From: Myxococcales bacterium
GTDB lineage: Bacteria; Myxococcota_A; Polyangia; Haliangiales; Haliangiaceae
Direction: 5' to 3'
Length of the DNA: 64,000 nucleotides
NCBI GenBank assembly: GCA_016716835.1
Contig: JADJUW010000001.1
Span: forward strand, 2,756,001-2,820,000
Position 1 is the first letter of the stretch. Every line of letters starts with the position of its first letter. Shown in pieces: positions 54,066 through 64,000 of the stretch. Position numbers and translations under genes: made by a program. Below the pieces are notes generated by a model. The model was not told the DNA's origin. It saw only the letters and a program-made list of their open reading frames with translations, and searched no databases.

Positions 54066-54440
54066 ATGCGCAAACCCACAATTAAAGCCACCAAGAAGGT
54101 CGCGCAGGCGCCCTCAAAAAAGATCATAAATGCACCGACTAAGAAGGCCGGCAGTACCGCAACTACCGCGTACGATGTCGCACAACACTTGCGCACACCC
54201 AAAGAGATGGCTGCCTACTTGGCAGCATGGCTAGAGGCTGCGCCAGAAGACGCCGCGGGCATCGCGCGCGCTCTCGGCGACATTGCACGCGCCAAAGGTA
54301 TGACCCAAGTCGCCAAAGACGCTGGCCTTTCGCGCGAGAGCCTCTATCGCGCCCTCAGCAAAGACGGCAACCCCAGTTTCGAAACCGTGCTCAAAGTTGC
54401 GCATGCCCTGGGCATCCGCTTGAATGCGCAGGCGGCGTAG
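54066..54440 (+). CDS. higA: HigA-like antitoxin
   Basis: A 124-residue protein. A Lys/Ala/Thr-rich N-terminal extension (1-35) precedes a helix-turn-helix: 'DIARAKGMTQVAKDAGLSRESLYRALSKDGNPSFETVLKVAHALGI' in parts. Antitoxins of this subgroup bind the toxin and repress the promoter. After the IS insertion the operator at 52385 is separated from this gene by 1.6 kb, so its expression may now rely on the IS. Confidence 0.88.
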   Translation: MRKPTIKATKKVAQAPSKKIINAPTKKAGSTATTAYDVAQHLRTPKEMAAYLAAWLEAAPEDAAGIARALGDIARAKGMTQVAKDAGLSRESLYRALSKDGNPSFETVLKVAHALGIRLNAQAA

Positions 54441-54483
54441 GCGCGCCGCGGATTCTTGATGCACGCTTGAACGACAAACAGGG

Positions 54484-54566
54484 CTAGGCATTTCGCCCCG
54501 TTGCGAAATCCAACACTTTGACTCGCAACCATTTGTTATCAATTTAAAAACGAAGCACGTGACCCT
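54484..54566 (+). repeat. Dispersed repeat family A, copy 4
   Basis: 'CTAGGCATTTCGCCCCGTTG', 'GAAATCCAACACTTTGAC', an A/T-rich middle ('TATCAATTTAAAAACG') and 'GCACGTGACCCTC'. ATTTCGC and GCGAAAT form a perfect seven-base stem around CCCGTT. It follows the HigA stop by 44 bp and ends 24 bp before the HEPN gene. Confidence 0.8.
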
Positions 54567-54589
54567 CAACCCTAAGGATCAACGAAACC

Positions 54590-55510
54590 ATGAGTCGCAG
54601 CAAAATCTCAAGCAAAGATCTGTGGGAGCGGTACAAACGATTCTACCTAGAGTCACTGTCCACAATTGCAAGCGCGGAACTTTCTTACGTCGTCACAGCC
54701 GAATGCTTTAAAGAATTTCCGCGAAACCTACCCAAGGCACACAAATCCTCAATTCTCAAAGGGTTTCGAAGGATCGGGGAATCTCTGCTGGTTGCAGCCA
54801 ATGGTAAAATTCCCGAAGGCCAAACCATCACGATAAAACAAAAGAATGCAGTCAGACTTTCGTTCACTATGTTTTTGAACGCGTTTCTTCAAGGAAAGGA
54901 CCCCGGAAAGCATATCGATTCACACTTAAACACGAGAATCCCGTACCAAGCGATCACGTCAATTTTTGCAACACTCGATGCATTTCTGACAGAAAGCACG
55001 GCGCATATACTTAGGGTTCAGCCCAAAGCCTTGCTCTCAAATCAAAAGAAAATCAGCTGGGAGGACGCAGTAAACGAAAGTCGCAATGGTGGAATTATCG
55101 AACACCTAATCGAGCTATACACATACGAACTAGGGTCCGGAACCATTCAGTCAAGAATAGAAACGATCAACACCAAGTTCGGTGCGAATATTCAGCAACT
55201 ACCAGATGACAGCGACTTTATCTCTCTAATGGAGCAAAATCGTCACTTAATTGTCCACAACAGTGGAGTTGTGGACAAACGCTATCTGGCAAAAACTGGC
55301 TCAAAAAGGAAAGTAGGAACACGAATTTCCGTCACAAAGCTGGAAGTGCATCGCGCTGCGCACGCATTAACGCATCTAATTAACTCAGTCTACTTTTCTG
55401 TGCTGGAGAAATTTCAGGACACATCCACTCAGGCTGCGAGATCCAGTGGTCACCTTGCTCCTATGGCGATTTCGCGCAAAGGCATCTCTACGTCTCCGGA
55501 CAAAAAGTGA
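54590..55510 (+). CDS. HEPN-domain protein (putative RNase toxin/defence)
   Basis: A 306-residue, mostly helical protein with the HEPN RNase signature R-x4-H: 'EQNRHLIVHNSGVVDKRYL' (Arg218, His223). This sequence block is like those of the MAE_28990/RiboL-PSP HEPN families, which cleave RNA in abortive infection and toxin systems. Codon usage is much more A/T-rich than the window average, suggesting foreign origin. It has no clear antitoxin partner; the KAP NTPase gene converges from the right. A small part of the C-terminus ('SSGHLAPMAISRKG') looks unstructured. Confidence 0.68.
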   Translation: MSRSKISSKDLWERYKRFYLESLSTIASAELSYVVTAECFKEFPRNLPKAHKSSILKGFRRIGESLLVAANGKIPEGQTITIKQKNAVRLSFTMFLNAFLQGKDPGKHIDSHLNTRIPYQAITSIFATLDAFLTESTAHILRVQPKALLSNQKKISWEDAVNESRNGGIIEHLIELYTYELGSGTIQSRIETINTKFGANIQQLPDDSDFISLMEQNRHLIVHNSGVVDKRYLAKTGSKRKVGTRISVTKLEVHRAAHALTHLINSVYFSVLEKFQDTSTQAARSSGHLAPMAISRKGISTSPDKK

Positions 55511-55626
55511 ACAAGCGAGTACGGCTGGCCCTTCTAGGACTCGACAGGTCGCAACCCGAAACGGAGGATACTGTTGATGTGGACACGCACCGGCCTTAAC
55601 TCCACTACAGTTACAAATAGATAAAT

Positions 55627-55723
55627 GCCTAAACGCTGGATTTGTAATCTCGGACAAATCCAGCATTTCGCATCGCAAGTAACGGAAACCAATTAAAAAA
55701 AAACCATAGTACGTGCCCCCCAC
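55627..55723 (+). repeat. Dispersed repeat family A, copy 5
   Basis: Has an inverted pair GCTGGATTTGT (55635-55645) and ACAAATCCAGC (55654-55664) around an eight-base loop, followed by 'ATTTCGCATCGCAAGTAACG', an A-rich tract and 'GTACGTGCCCCCC'. The rest of 55511-55842, between the convergent HEPN and KAP genes, shows no coding region. Confidence 0.75.
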
Positions 55724-55842
55724 GTTTCAGGATCTCAATAAACAGGGTCCGTTTTATCGTCCGGATCAGCCGTGACCTGCGGGCGAAAACTGCTTCAAGT
55801 TCGAGGTTCACTCGCTCGTTCTGCAGCTTCCGTTGTGGCGGG

Positions 55843-58512
55843 CTAGTGCGCCTCGTCCGCTGCATCGCGAATGCCGAGAACCATTGGGTTGTTATTCAGT
55901 TCAGAAGGTATATGTCGAAAGAGGTCTAGAACCGCAGCTTTCTCGCCAAACAGGTTAATGCATCTTTTTTCTAGAAAAGCCCACCTTCTTTGTAAGGGGT
56001 CTGCCTCCTCAGTAAGGAGGGTAGCGAGTTGAGGGAGTAGCGCAATTGGATTGATCTTGGCGGCCTCTATTGTGGTCGCTGCAAACGAGAGCCATCCATC
56101 GAATGGTTGTTGGTCTAGCGTCCCTTGCAATCTCACTGTCTTTTCACCCCAACAGAGCCATATAAGAATGCGTCGATCCGCATTGACCAGTTTGTCTGCC
56201 AACAAACCGGGGTTTTTACCGAAAACTTCTTGTAGAAGATTTCGCAGGAGAGTTTCAAGTTCTTGCTGCCTATCTGGCATGGTGGATAAGAAATCGCTGT
56301 GTTCATCTGAGTATGTGTAGTAATTTTCAACTATTGCGACAATCGAGGGGTTAAGCGGCATCAGGATTCTGTAGACGCTCTCAATTTGTTCGGAGAGACA
56401 TCTCGGTTCAACGTCATCTCTCGTGCGAAGCATTCGCCAAAGCGCATGCACCCCAGGGGGGTGAAGTGGATCTTCCCACTTATCCGGACTGTCAGCGCTA
56501 CTATGCATTGCTATTGGAAGCAATAATTCGATGAGCAACTGGGTTGGTATGCTTTCCCCAAAGCGCTCAACGATTGTTGATCTGTGATCTAGTAGGCATG
56601 CAAATATCGCTTCGCTGTCATTGTCTCGGATTGCCCTAAGAACGGGCTGGTCTTTATCATCATCCTGCAATGTTTGGACGGTCAGGAATCGCTGCCAATA
56701 AGGCGAGTCTATATGCGAGAAACCTTGGGCGAATCCTGGTTGGCCGAAGACGCTGTCGACAATCTTCATGATTGCCTCGCTGTCGGAGTCGTCAATGCCT
56801 ACATCGGACAATTCGGCTCGCAGTTGAGCAATGGGCTCAGGCGCAGAGATACCTCCATTCCGGTACTCGCGAGATAGTATTTCCATTCTGTGGTTTTGGA
56901 TGGCGGCGAATGCGTCTGGAGAAAAAGCTCTTATACACTCCATCGCGATGACGGCGTCGTAGTCGATTTCCCCCCTGAGGGCTAGACAGGTTTCATTGGC
57001 GCGCCGTAAAACCTGCTTGAGTCCTCTTGGCGTCCGACACAAGTCCGCGCATGCATCGGCCAGGGTGTGAGGGCCAGGGGCCACAGCCGTAACCCAAGGC
57101 AGATCTTCTTGTGCATCCCATCCCAGATCGTTACGTCGGTCAGCAGGTGTTGGATCGATTTCATCTTGTGAATACCAAGACGCTCGAACCAATGACATGA
57201 CTCTTTTTGCCTCCTGGCGCGTTACGCTCGGCAGTTCCTCAATAAATCTGGCCGTTTTCTCCAAATCAAAGCGCCGATAGAGAGTGGTTGTCGCAGTTAT
57301 GACAGCGATGGACTGCTGTTGATCAAGGCCGTACAAAAGAGCTCGCACCGGCGCCAGTTTTTCCGCTTCCTCGTGCGTCTCGGGATTCTTTACTTGCGGA
57401 TTGCCGACCGCGAACCGTTCGAGGTCATCAACCCATAAAACAACCGTGATGCTTATCTTTTTGCAGAGCTCATCAATCGAGCTGAGTATGGAGGTTAAAT
57501 CGGATGGTGGCTGAAACAAATCGACCAATGCGCCGGCAACTTGGTTCTTCGCAGAGATGATCTGAATGTATTTGGCGGGAACGCCGCGCAGCGCAAATGT
57601 GTCGGTGTGCTCTGAGAGCTTATCGATGAGCGCCGATAGTATCCCCTTCACGGCCGCGTGCGTCGTCTCATAAGGCCAGAGTTCTACGCGCACAAACTGA
57701 AGGGGATGAGGACGTGTGTCGAGTTCTGATTGAACTAGCGAAGCCAAGCTGGTTTTTCCTGAGCCCAAGCCGCCAAGGACAGCTTGTGATGGTGTGCCTT
57801 CCAAGAGGCGTTCGGCGATTCGTTTGGCCACGATGTGGTGACCAAACAAATCTTGGCTGGAGTTTGTAATAGCAGCATCATCTTTGAGCCATTTCAAAAT
57901 TGTTTCGAGGTCAAAGATGGCGGTAAGAGGCTTATATGTTTCTATAGGTTCTGCAGATGATGGATTTAGCGCTGGTGAGGTCCGAGATCGGCGGAACAAT
58001 GCATTGATTAACATGACTGCAAGAAACGCCAAGAGCAAGATGATGGGTACGTCCGTCAGCGCTGGTTCTGGGTCGAGGTTAGGGACGAGACTTGTAGTTG
58101 ATACCAGAATAACAACGGCCGCAATGCCGACCGGTACACCCGCTAGCGGTGAGTAGGACCAAGTGCGCTTTGCCAAAAGTATTTTTAATGTTCTCGGCAA
58201 CACCAAGACCGCAACGAGTGCTGTGACGGTCCACGCAATTGTGTTGGGTATGCCACTAAAAGCGCTAAAGAACGTAGGATAGATCCACAGGGCGACGGTG
58301 GCCGCACCGAAGACTATTAGGAACACCTTGATTGCATTCCGCCACTTGGTGAAGACAAGGGTGGCAACGCGCTTTGCAATACCAGGTGGTTTTTCGCGCC
58401 GTCCGTGGGGCAGGTTCGTTTCATGGCCGCCAGATGTTAAGTTCACACTTCCATTATAACGATGCGCTATGGCCGAGCCATGAATTTGTTTCACAAGGGA
58501 TCTGCACGCCAC
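55843..58512 (-). CDS. KAP-family P-loop NTPase
   Basis: An 889-residue membrane protein. About four hydrophobic segments in the first 175 residues (61-80, 91-106, 123-143, 156-173) are followed by a P-loop NTPase with Walker A 'GGLGSGKTS' (247-255) and Walker B 'VVLWVDDLERF' (356-366), the KAP arrangement with membrane insertion before the NTPase. The C-terminal ~450 residues are helical and unassigned. KAP NTPases occur in phage-exclusion and defence loci (PifA-like). The start is unclear; the ATG at 58512 and a GTG near 58446, close to a TATAAT, are both possible. G+C is low. Confidence 0.8.
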   Translation of the reverse strand: MACRSLVKQIHGSAIAHRYNGSVNLTSGGHETNLPHGRREKPPGIAKRVATLVFTKWRNAIKVFLIVFGAATVALWIYPTFFSAFSGIPNTIAWTVTALVAVLVLPRTLKILLAKRTWSYSPLAGVPVGIAAVVILVSTTSLVPNLDPEPALTDVPIILLLAFLAVMLINALFRRSRTSPALNPSSAEPIETYKPLTAIFDLETILKWLKDDAAITNSSQDLFGHHIVAKRIAERLLEGTPSQAVLGGLGSGKTSLASLVQSELDTRPHPLQFVRVELWPYETTHAAVKGILSALIDKLSEHTDTFALRGVPAKYIQIISAKNQVAGALVDLFQPPSDLTSILSSIDELCKKISITVVLWVDDLERFAVGNPQVKNPETHEEAEKLAPVRALLYGLDQQQSIAVITATTTLYRRFDLEKTARFIEELPSVTRQEAKRVMSLVRASWYSQDEIDPTPADRRNDLGWDAQEDLPWVTAVAPGPHTLADACADLCRTPRGLKQVLRRANETCLALRGEIDYDAVIAMECIRAFSPDAFAAIQNHRMEILSREYRNGGISAPEPIAQLRAELSDVGIDDSDSEAIMKIVDSVFGQPGFAQGFSHIDSPYWQRFLTVQTLQDDDKDQPVLRAIRDNDSEAIFACLLDHRSTIVERFGESIPTQLLIELLLPIAMHSSADSPDKWEDPLHPPGVHALWRMLRTRDDVEPRCLSEQIESVYRILMPLNPSIVAIVENYYTYSDEHSDFLSTMPDRQQELETLLRNLLQEVFGKNPGLLADKLVNADRRILIWLCWGEKTVRLQGTLDQQPFDGWLSFAATTIEAAKINPIALLPQLATLLTEEADPLQRRWAFLEKRCINLFGEKAAVLDLFRHIPSELNNNPMVLGIRDAADEAH

Positions 58513-58783
58513 CGATCGTATCGCGGACGCTATCGAGATCTGTGCCTAAGAGACTTTCAAGCGCCGCACGCCGTCTGCTCGCGTAAGAATTCGTCACGAG
58601 GTTCTACGTCGGAGCTGTTGTTTCGCGAAGACCCAACCGAGTGTCAGGCGTCGCGAGCCCTGCGAGCAGCCGTGAATTCTGAAGCGAGCCGACGGCGGGC
58701 GGCGCTCTACATTCGGCAGACGCAAAAAACGCCAGTCGCAACAGCGTGCGACCAGCGTTATCAGTTACGACAGCGCTCGTAGA

Positions 58784-61900
<3,117 letters not shown>

Positions 61901-62669
61901 GTCTTCTTCCCCCTTAGTGCCTGTTGGTTGTCGTTGGTGCGTTGCTGCCTATGTGCGACATTTCCCCACCCTGCTTCAGCGCGCAGAAACCCACTAGCAC
62001 CCAGCGATTCATCACTTGTACTGCTCACTAATTCAGTATAGCTGAATAGTGTGACCTGCTTGCCCTGCGGTGCCCTGCCCGACCTGAAGGGCGGAAGTCG
62101 CCGCAAAATGAGATGGTCTATTTTGCCGTTATGTAAGTGATAAAGCTGGTTGCGAGTTTGTTGCCGTCCTGAAACAAAAATGAAGCGATGCCGCTTAGAA
62201 CTTGGATTGTGCTGACATCCACAGTTGTATCTGCGCCATGCAGTGTGGGCAAGGTTTTCCTCCACTAGATTTAGCGGTAGAGACCTTAACTACTACCACG
62301 TATAGTGTGACCAAAGGGAGGATATCCTGTTGATGGCAATCCTGTGTACCTGTGGATAACAGTGGACAACTTGCCAAAAATTTAACGATGGCAACCACTT
62401 AAAACCTATGTGGAAAACATGTTGCGAAACAAGGAAATGAATGACGCTCTGCGGCGTAAACTGGCAGATCTCGGACGAAAAATTTTTTGTTTCTGGCTAC
62501 TGCATTGGCTACCAGATGGTGTGCCAGCGGGGGAACGCGGCACCCATGGGTTGGGGGTATGACCGAAAACCGGACAAATGGGCCCACCATTTCGGCCGAC
62601 CACACGTCGGCGCGCGCATAACCCAGGGCGCTATGGACATGAGGGCGCAGTTTGTGACACGACGTCCAC
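61901..62669. promoter_or_regulatory. Regulatory region between nrdJ and the BtuF-like gene
   Basis: A 769-bp gap without a convincing gene. TGTGGATAA (62351-62359) is a perfect DnaA box; TGTGGAAAA (about 62410) and ACATCCACA (about 62215) are near matches. ATAGTGTGACC occurs twice (62046-62056 and 62302-62312) with a palindrome ATTCAG-TATAG-CTGAAT at 62031. Two short frames starting at 62437 and 62441 have good ribosome binding sites but no motif, so I do not call them. No B12-box (GCCACTG) was found on either strand. Confidence 0.55.
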
Positions 62670-63533
62670 GTGCCGCGGCTTGCTCCTGCCTTTGTCGTCT
62701 ATTTGTCACTTGCGCTGACAACGCTTACAACGCTGGCTTGCGCGCCGGCGCCTACGCCACCGGCAATGGGCGCGATGCGCATCGTCTCATTGGCACCTTC
62801 GGCAACCGAGTCTCTGCTGGCGCTCGACGCCGGGTCGCTAATCGTCGGCGTCGACAATTACTCTAAGTCCGCGGCGTTGCCCAATGCGGTATCCGTGGGC
62901 TCGTTTCTCGAGCCCGACCTTGAGGCCATGCTTCGCCTGGGCCCAACCCTCGTCGTGCTCGATGACGTGCAGACTAAGCTAATCCCGCCGCTGACCGGCG
63001 CTAACATCAAGGTCGTGCGCTGCCCAATGCATGCCATCGTCGATGTTAAGCACTGCATGCGGCAACTGGGCGATGCGCTGGGTAAGGCCGCGCTGGCGAG
63101 CCAACGTATTGCCGAACTCGACGCCGCGCTTGATGGGGCGCGCCTGACGCACACGCCGTCGCTGCGCATCTTGGCGCTGATCGATCACGGCAAGAACAGT
63201 CTTGAGGGCGCCGTTGCCGCGGGACCAGGAAGTTGGCTTGATGAATTATTGAGAAACGTCGGCGCGGCCAATGCCTTGGGCGATGACACCAAGCGCTACG
63301 TACCGCTGGGCGCCGAAGAGCTGCTCGCGGCCGCGCCGGATGTGATCTTAGACGTAACGATGGATATCGACGAGGCCGCGGTGCGTGCGCGGCTCGAGGC
63401 GCTGCCGTTTGCGCGCCGCCCCATTTTAGTGTTTTTGCGCCATCAGGCGCTGAGCGCGCCGTCGCCGCGCGTGATCGAAGCGATCGCGAAATTGCGCGCC
63501 GAGTTGATGCCAATCGCGGCCAATCGCGAGTAA
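62670..63533 (+). CDS. BtuF-like ABC transporter substrate-binding protein
   Basis: A 287-residue protein with GTG start and a lipobox 'LTTLACAPA'. It has the helical-backbone metal-receptor fold of BtuF/FhuD: 'IVSLAPSATESLLAL', 'VGVDNYSKS', 'DLEAMLRLGPTLVV', 'VVRCPMHAIVD' and 'AAPDVILDVTMD'. Such proteins bind cobalamin, haem or siderophores. The neighbouring nrdJ favours cobalamin. The ATPase gene follows after nine bases; a permease gene is missing in between and may lie further on. Confidence 0.85.
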   Translation: MPRLAPAFVVYLSLALTTLTTLACAPAPTPPAMGAMRIVSLAPSATESLLALDAGSLIVGVDNYSKSAALPNAVSVGSFLEPDLEAMLRLGPTLVVLDDVQTKLIPPLTGANIKVVRCPMHAIVDVKHCMRQLGDALGKAALASQRIAELDAALDGARLTHTPSLRILALIDHGKNSLEGAVAAGPGSWLDELLRNVGAANALGDDTKRYVPLGAEELLAAAPDVILDVTMDIDEAAVRARLEALPFARRPILVFLRHQALSAPSPRVIEAIAKLRAELMPIAANRE

Positions 63534-63542
63534 ACCGACGTC

Positions 63543-64000
63543 ATGTTGCGGCTGCACCAGGTGGCGATCGCGCGCGGCGCCAAGGTCGTGCTGGCAGGCG
63601 TCACCGCCAGCGCGAGGGCGGGCGACGTGGTTGCCCTCGTTGGGCCCAATGGCGCGGGAAAATCGAGCTTGCTTGCCGCGGCCGCGGGGCTGTTGCCGCT
63701 GCGCTCGGGCACGGTTGCGCCGAGCGCGGGTGGCGGCGCCACTGGTTATTTGCCGCAGCAAGTGGACTATGCGTTTGGCCCCAGCGTGCTCGATGTGGTG
63801 CTGCTTGGACGGTTCGCAAAAAGCGCCGGGCTGGGGCTTGCTAGCGCGCACGAGCTAGCGTTGGCGCAGACGGCGCTCGCGACGTGCCAGGCCAGCGAGT
63901 TGGCGGCGCGCCGCTTTGGCGAGCTATCCGGCGGCGAACGGCAACGCGTGCTTTTTGCGCAGATGCTTTGTCAGGACGCGCCGATCTGGCTGCTCGATGA
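63543..64000 (+). CDS. ABC transporter ATP-binding protein, 3' end cut off
   Basis: A frame open to the window end, ATG at 63543. It reads 'MLRLHQVAIARGAKVVLAG', Walker A 'GPNGAGKSS', a Q-loop 'LPQQ' and the signature 'LSGGERQR', then 'LLDE' at Walker B just before the end. It should be the BtuD/FhuC-type ATPase partner of the preceding binding protein. The H-loop and C-terminus are outside the window. Confidence 0.92.
   Translation, partial: MLRLHQVAIARGAKVVLAGVTASARAGDVVALVGPNGAGKSSLLAAAAGLLPLRSGTVAPSAGGGATGYLPQQVDYAFGPSVLDVVLLGRFAKSAGLGLASAHELALAQTALATCQASELAARRFGELSGGERQRVLFAQMLCQDAPIWLLD

Noticed and set aside
48335..55723. Integron attC sites and a chromosomal cassette array
   Set aside because: The repeats lack the paired RYYYAAC / GTTRRRY core sites, spacing is irregular, genes lie in both directions and no tyrosine integrase is present.
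58462..58782. A 106-codon frame between the KAP NTPase and nrdJ
   Set aside because: It overlaps the 5' end of the NTPase gene, has no ribosome binding site and an Arg/Ser-rich random-like composition.
62035..62308. A pair of NrdR boxes upstream of nrdJ
   Set aside because: The two ATAGTGTG-containing sites resemble half of an NrdR box, but each lacks the second half and they are about 256 bp apart instead of the usual three helical turns.
62200..62420. Chromosomal origin of replication
   Set aside because: Only one perfect DnaA box; no dnaA, dnaN, gyrB or parAB genes nearby.
61901..62669. Cobalamin riboswitch ahead of nrdJ or the BtuF-like gene
   Set aside because: No B12-box sequence or recognisable core was found on either strand.
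62441..62866. A 141-codon open frame upstream of the BtuF-like gene
   Set aside because: No motif, overlaps the start of a better supported gene by almost 200 bp, amino acid composition is random-like.

Overview
The window is about 64 kb of GC-rich chromosomal DNA, most likely from a myxobacterium-like member of the Myxococcota. The support is indirect. Two secreted proteins end in a Cys, hydrophobic helix, Arg-rich tail of the MYXO-CTERM type (19345 and 39216). There are many lipoproteins and large secreted proteins, a membrane-tethered kinase-like protein, LTD-domain lipoproteins, and a B12-dependent ribonucleotide reductase. No rRNA or ribosomal protein gene is present to place it more exactly.

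Layout. 0-5.7 kb: the end of a NhaR-like LysR regulator, a small acidic protein, and a box-type benzoyl-CoA epoxidation locus (boxC, boxB and a small membrane protein, divergent from boxR). 5.7-9.6 kb: a Cys-rich lipoprotein, a membrane-anchored pseudokinase and a DAO-family flavoenzyme. 9.7-16 kb: a tightly packed five-gene operon of LTD lipoproteins, two SNase-like nucleases and a helix-hairpin-helix/beta-barrel protein, which I read as a cell-surface DNA-processing system. 16-29 kb: housekeeping and secreted genes, including a heparinase-II/III-like protein broken by an in-frame TAA, an oxidoreductase/epimerase fusion, a PAS-GGDEF protein, a desaturase and a glycosyltransferase. 29.8-36.2 kb: an exopolysaccharide locus whose minus-strand operon begins with an anti-sigma-type ATPase and a STAS protein and continues with a glycosyltransferase, two Wzz-like chain-length proteins and a CpsD-like ATPase; a priming sugar transferase lies divergently. 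36.2-38.3 kb: tatB-tatC, a secreted protein, and tRNA-Gly(CCC) followed by tandem repeats that copy the tRNA 3' end. 38.5-47.9 kb: mixed genes (a 175-bp foldback MITE, a papain-like protein, ung, a DUF885 metallopeptidase, cdsA, a phosphatase).

The most unusual stretch is 48.3-58.5 kb. It is a mosaic of small self-contained genes: two GNAT acetyltransferases, a nucleotidyltransferase pair, a YdeI-like protein, a ketopantoate-reductase-like protein, a HigBA-like toxin-antitoxin locus, a HEPN protein and a KAP NTPase. They are separated by copies of a dispersed, partly palindromic repeat (here family A: 1251, 48335, 49783, 54484, 55627; possibly a partial copy near 23880) and a second GC-rich repeat (family B: 48970, 52179). 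An IS3-family element sits inside the HigB-like gene; removing it together with one copy of a 4-bp target duplication restores an uninterrupted reading frame. The AT-richer HEPN and KAP NTPase genes look horizontally acquired and may be anti-phage genes.

58.8-64 kb: nrdJ (adenosylcobalamin-dependent ribonucleotide reductase), a 770-bp upstream region with a perfect DnaA box, and divergent genes for a BtuF-like binding protein and a BtuD-like ATPase that runs off the window. Together these suggest that B12 uptake is placed next to B12-dependent dNTP synthesis. All functional statements come from reading motifs and gene context; no database search was possible.
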